From positions 1-15,022 of the forward strand of contig DAOVQB010000104.1 in NCBI GenBank assembly GCA_030628905.1: a stretch of DNA of 15,022 nt, in the 5' to 3' direction. This stretch comes from DAOVQB01 sp023128935. Its GTDB lineage: Bacteria; Eisenbacteria; RBG-16-71-46; CAIMUX01; WJJG01. A model generated the notes under the pieces. The model ran no database searches. It worked only from the letters and a program-made list of their open reading frames with translations, and was not told where the DNA came from. How positions within the stretch are numbered: position 1 is the first letter of the stretch; every line of letters starts with the position of its first letter. The translations under genes were made by a program, and so were the position numbers. Shown piece by piece: positions 12,945 to 15,022 of the stretch.

Positions 12945-12959
12945 TCTAGACCCCTTCTA

Positions 12960-13985
12960 TCAGATCCGCACATCCACACGTGTTTCCGTGCGCAGTCGCT
13001 TGGCCAGCCGGTCCGCAGTGGATTGCACAACACGATCCACAAGCAAGGCTCGGATGTAAGCCATCACATGTTCACTATATGGGTGCCAGCCGTCCTCCTT
13101 GATCTCGGTCACCTTGATAATGTGAAAACCCACGGTGGATCCGACCAGATCGCTGGTCTCGCCGGGTGCCAGGGCAAAGGCCGCATCAGCGAAGGGTTTT
13201 AGCCATTGCCGCCGGGTGCAAAAGCCCAGGTCCCCCCCCTGCTCGCGCGACTTGCAGTCGGAATGCTCGCGGGCCAACGCGGCGAAATCACCCCCGGACT
13301 TGACCAGAGCCAGCACCTCCTTGGCCCGCGTCTGGATCGCTAGAACCTCGTCTGCCGTGGCACCCGCCTGCACCTCGAATAGGATGTGGCTGGCGCGCAC
13401 CTGCGTCGTATCGAAAACCTCGGGATGCGCTTGATAATAGGCCCGCTGCTCGTCATCGGACACCTGAACCGTGTCGCGGATCTCGCGTCGCACAAGCTCT
13501 CGCACCAGCAACTCACGCCGCATGCTCGTTCGAACCATCTCGGGCGTGAGGTGGTTCTCCGCCAGCTTGGCCTCCCGTTCCTCGGGAGCCGCGAAGTGCT
13601 CCCCCCACGCCTCGGTCATCCCGTCGACCGCACTGTCGGCCACGCAGATCTTGTGGCGCTCGGCTTCATGGCTCAGGAGGATCTGATCAATGATTTGAGT
13701 AAGGGCGCGCTGCTGCAACTCCTTCCGGGATCTCGTGCCCTGCAGTTCGCCCGCACGGGATTCAAGCCAAAAGCGGACTACTAGTTCGACCTCTGCCAGC
13801 GTCACGGGATCGCCATCAACTACGGCCACGACGGCTTGCGGATCCCCCAGGATCTCGCGACCCGTGTCGTGAAATGGGGCCTGATCAGCTTCTTGCCCTT
13901 CCCTGCTGCAGGAGGCACTAGCCACGAGTGCCGCGATGATCAGCCATCCCCAGTTCTCCCGGATCATGCGCCTTGCCACGTCCAT
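12960..13985 (-). CDS. SurA/PrsA-like peptidyl-prolyl isomerase (parvulin) with signal sequence
   Basis: The 341-residue product has an N-terminal export signal (RENWGWLIIAALVASASC). The Cys at 26 suggests lipidation, but the box SAS-C lacks the usual Leu at -3, so it may be a plain signal peptide. Residues about 48-190 form the SurA-type N-terminal chaperone region (VVAVVDGDPVTLAEVE, TQIIDQILLSHEAE, LLVRELVRREI). A single parvulin domain occupies about 196-295: RASHILFEVQ, GGDFAALAREHSDCKSREQG followed by GDLGF, and FALAPGETSDLVGSTVGFHI. SurA of E. coli has two such domains. It would assist folding of outer-membrane proteins in the periplasm. The start is ATG at 13985 behind GAGGGG. It is the first gene of the leftward block, next to a divergent gene. 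Confidence 0.92.
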   Translation of the reverse strand: MDVARRMIRENWGWLIIAALVASASCSREGQEADQAPFHDTGREILGDPQAVVAVVDGDPVTLAEVELVVRFWLESRAGELQGTRSRKELQQRALTQIIDQILLSHEAERHKICVADSAVDGMTEAWGEHFAAPEEREAKLAENHLTPEMVRTSMRRELLVRELVRREIRDTVQVSDDEQRAYYQAHPEVFDTTQVRASHILFEVQAGATADEVLAIQTRAKEVLALVKSGGDFAALAREHSDCKSREQGGDLGFCTRRQWLKPFADAAFALAPGETSDLVGSTVGFHIIKVTEIKEDGWHPYSEHVMAYIRALLVDRVVQSTADRLAKRLRTETRVDVRI

Positions 13986-14231
13986 TCAGCGGCCCCCTCA
14001 TTCCGGCTGCCACTTGTGCCGGCCCATCTTCCACCCCATCCGCGCCCTGGGTCCATGGTCAGCTGTCCGGGCCCATCCAGATCAATGCGGCGCGAGTGGA
14101 GCCACTATAGACCCTCCCCCCCCCTGGGCTCCAGCCTGGACTGCTCATGACACTGCTGATGTCGACGATGCTGCGTAATTGTGGCAGGATGTAACGAGCA
14201 TACGAGGGCGATTCTCTGGGCGGAGGGTTTA
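13986..14231. other. Divergent intergenic region between the parvulin gene and the methyltransferase gene
   Basis: This 246-nt stretch has no credible ORF. It must hold the 5' signals of both divergent genes. It contains a run of nine C residues (14116-14124), an 11-nt palindrome TCCAGCCTGGA (14130-14140) and a short inverted pair GACA/TGTC near 14147-14161. A possible minus-strand -10 TATAGT lies at 14109-14104. I found no convincing plus-strand promoter. Confidence 0.6.
14104..14133 (-). promoter_or_regulatory. Possible promoter for the leftward parvulin-relA block
   Basis: On the minus strand TATAGT (14109-14104) matches five of six -10 bases. The best -35 at 18 nt is TGGAGC (14133-14128), matching only three of six. 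The spacer holds a G9 run. Predicted 5' UTR is about 110 nt. The -35 is weak, so the call is tentative. Confidence 0.3.
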
Positions 14232-15022
14232 GTGGCTGGAGCGAGCGATGAAAGCAGACCCAAGATAGGGCAGGAAGTGGAAGGCCCCATCGAGGATCTG
14301 GCCTATGGGGGCGCGGGGGTAATGCGGGTCTCCGGATGGGTGATCATGGTCCGCGGCGCATACCCGCACGACCGCATCCGGGCCCGCATTCGCCGCCGTC
14401 GCAAAGGCGTCTTCGAGGGAGACCTCCTGAAAATCCTCGCCGCCGGACCCGAACGGGTTGCGCCGCGTTGCCCCCATCTAGGCATCTGTGGGGGGTGTGC
14501 TCTCCAGGGTCTCGATCCCGCGGCACAGACACGCTACAAGGCCGCCCAGGCAGTCGAACTCCTGCGCCGAATCGGTAAAATCGAACCTGCAGAAATCGCC
14601 GCGCCGTGGCAAGGCCCCGCCTCATACTTCTACCGGAACAAGATGGAGTTTACCTTCGCCAAACGACCCTGGCTGACCAGAGAGGCCCTCGCGGAAGGCA
14701 AGCCCTTCCCGCCGGGTCCGGCCCTCGGCCTTCACCCCCGCGGGGTGTACCAGGGCGTGTTCAATATCGAAGACTGTCAACTGCAGTCACCGCTCTCTAA
14801 CCGCATTGTCGATCGAACCCGTGAGATCGCGCGCCGCCATGGGCTCAGTGTTTATGACTCCCATGCAGATGAAGGCCTCCTGCGTCACCTGGTCATCCGG
14901 CAAGCAGCCACGACCTCCGATCTCCTGATCGTTATTGTGGCGCGCTCGGAGGATCCCCGCCTGAGAGTCCTGGCGAGTGAGTTGCACGCTGCGGTTCCAG
15001 AGATCACAGGAATCGTGGCCAG
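14232..15022 (+). CDS. RlmD/TrmA-type RNA uracil-C5 methyltransferase, N-terminal half (runs off window)
   Basis: I read 263 residues from GTG at 14232, preceded by GGAGGG, open to the window end. Residues about 11-75 form a TRAM RNA-binding domain (IGQEVEGPIEDLAYGGAGVM). An iron-sulfur cluster motif C-x5-C-x2-C follows (C80, C86, C89 in CPHLGICGGCALQ) with the likely fourth ligand C182 in NIEDCQL. YRNKMEFTF and LGLHPRG are the usual elements between cluster and fold. The family uses SAM to make m5U in 23S rRNA (RlmD/RlmCD) or tRNA; the cluster points to the RlmD/RlmCD branch. The SAM motifs and catalytic Cys lie beyond the edge, so the exact substrate cannot be told. It is the only plus-strand gene and diverges from the parvulin gene. 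Confidence 0.92.
   Translation, partial: MAGASDESRPKIGQEVEGPIEDLAYGGAGVMRVSGWVIMVRGAYPHDRIRARIRRRRKGVFEGDLLKILAAGPERVAPRCPHLGICGGCALQGLDPAAQTRYKAAQAVELLRRIGKIEPAEIAAPWQGPASYFYRNKMEFTFAKRPWLTREALAEGKPFPPGPALGLHPRGVYQGVFNIEDCQLQSPLSNRIVDRTREIARRHGLSVYDSHADEGLLRHLVIRQAATTSDLLIVIVARSEDPRLRVLASELHAAVPEITGIVA

Noticed and set aside
13450..13985. Lipoprotein assignment for the parvulin
   Set aside because: A Cys follows the hydrophobic signal, but the preceding residues (SAS) lack the usual Leu/Val at -3, so lipidation is left open and not called.
14141..14231. Plus-strand promoter for the methyltransferase (TTGTGG ... TACGAG or ATGACA ... CGTAAT)
   Set aside because: The first pair matches poorly in both hexamers and the second has 21-nt spacing, so neither is supported.

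Overview
The window is a GC-rich chromosomal segment from a Gram-negative bacterium. An Omp85 outer-membrane assembly gene, a small outer-membrane barrel with a signal peptide, and a SurA-like periplasmic chaperone together imply a two-membrane envelope. GTG starts are frequent (relA/spoT, pyrH, cdsA, dxr, and the 23S methylase-like gene). I cannot name the phylum from the sequence. The short EF-Ts (197 aa), the collapsed housekeeping order and the Dtd-Maf fusion fit a little-studied lineage rather than a model proteobacterium, but that is only an impression.

Layout. Every gene except the last is on the minus strand, so transcription runs from about 13985 down to 1. The first block is a SurA-like parvulin, a bifunctional RelA/SpoT, a small outer-membrane beta-barrel protein, a Dtd-Maf fusion and mtnA (13985 to 7890). 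Three of its junctions are tight: relA/barrel and dtd-maf/mtnA share ATGA overlaps, and the parvulin is 14 nt from relA. After a 208-nt gap with a good sigma70-type promoter (TTGACA, 18 nt, TAGAGT) comes the translation block rplM, rpsI, rpsB, tsf, pyrH, frr. It continues into envelope-lipid and outer-membrane genes cdsA, dxr and a bamA/tamA-like gene that leaves the window at position 1. At the right edge a divergent plus-strand gene (14232 onward) encodes the N-terminal half of an RlmD/TrmA-type RNA uracil-C5 methyltransferase.

Working together. The second block is the familiar bacterial arrangement rpsB-tsf-pyrH-frr-uppS-cdsA-dxr-rseP-bamA, but uppS and rseP are absent from their usual slots. 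In place of uppS there is a 163-bp non-coding element with terminal inverted repeats, perfect 5-bp flanking repeats (CTAAG) and one centre of symmetry, which looks like a MITE-type insertion. One target repeat carries the frr stop codon. The first block mixes stress signalling (RelA/SpoT), envelope folding (parvulin, barrel) and metabolite or translation proofreading (Dtd, Maf, MtnA).

The most interesting points are the MITE-like element at the frr stop codon, the Dtd-Maf fusion in an operon with mtnA, a 31-bp tandem repeat forming alternative hairpins before frr, palindromes in and near the ribosomal promoter, and a set of candidate leader hairpins. I found no CRISPR array, tRNA, rRNA, prophage or defence genes.
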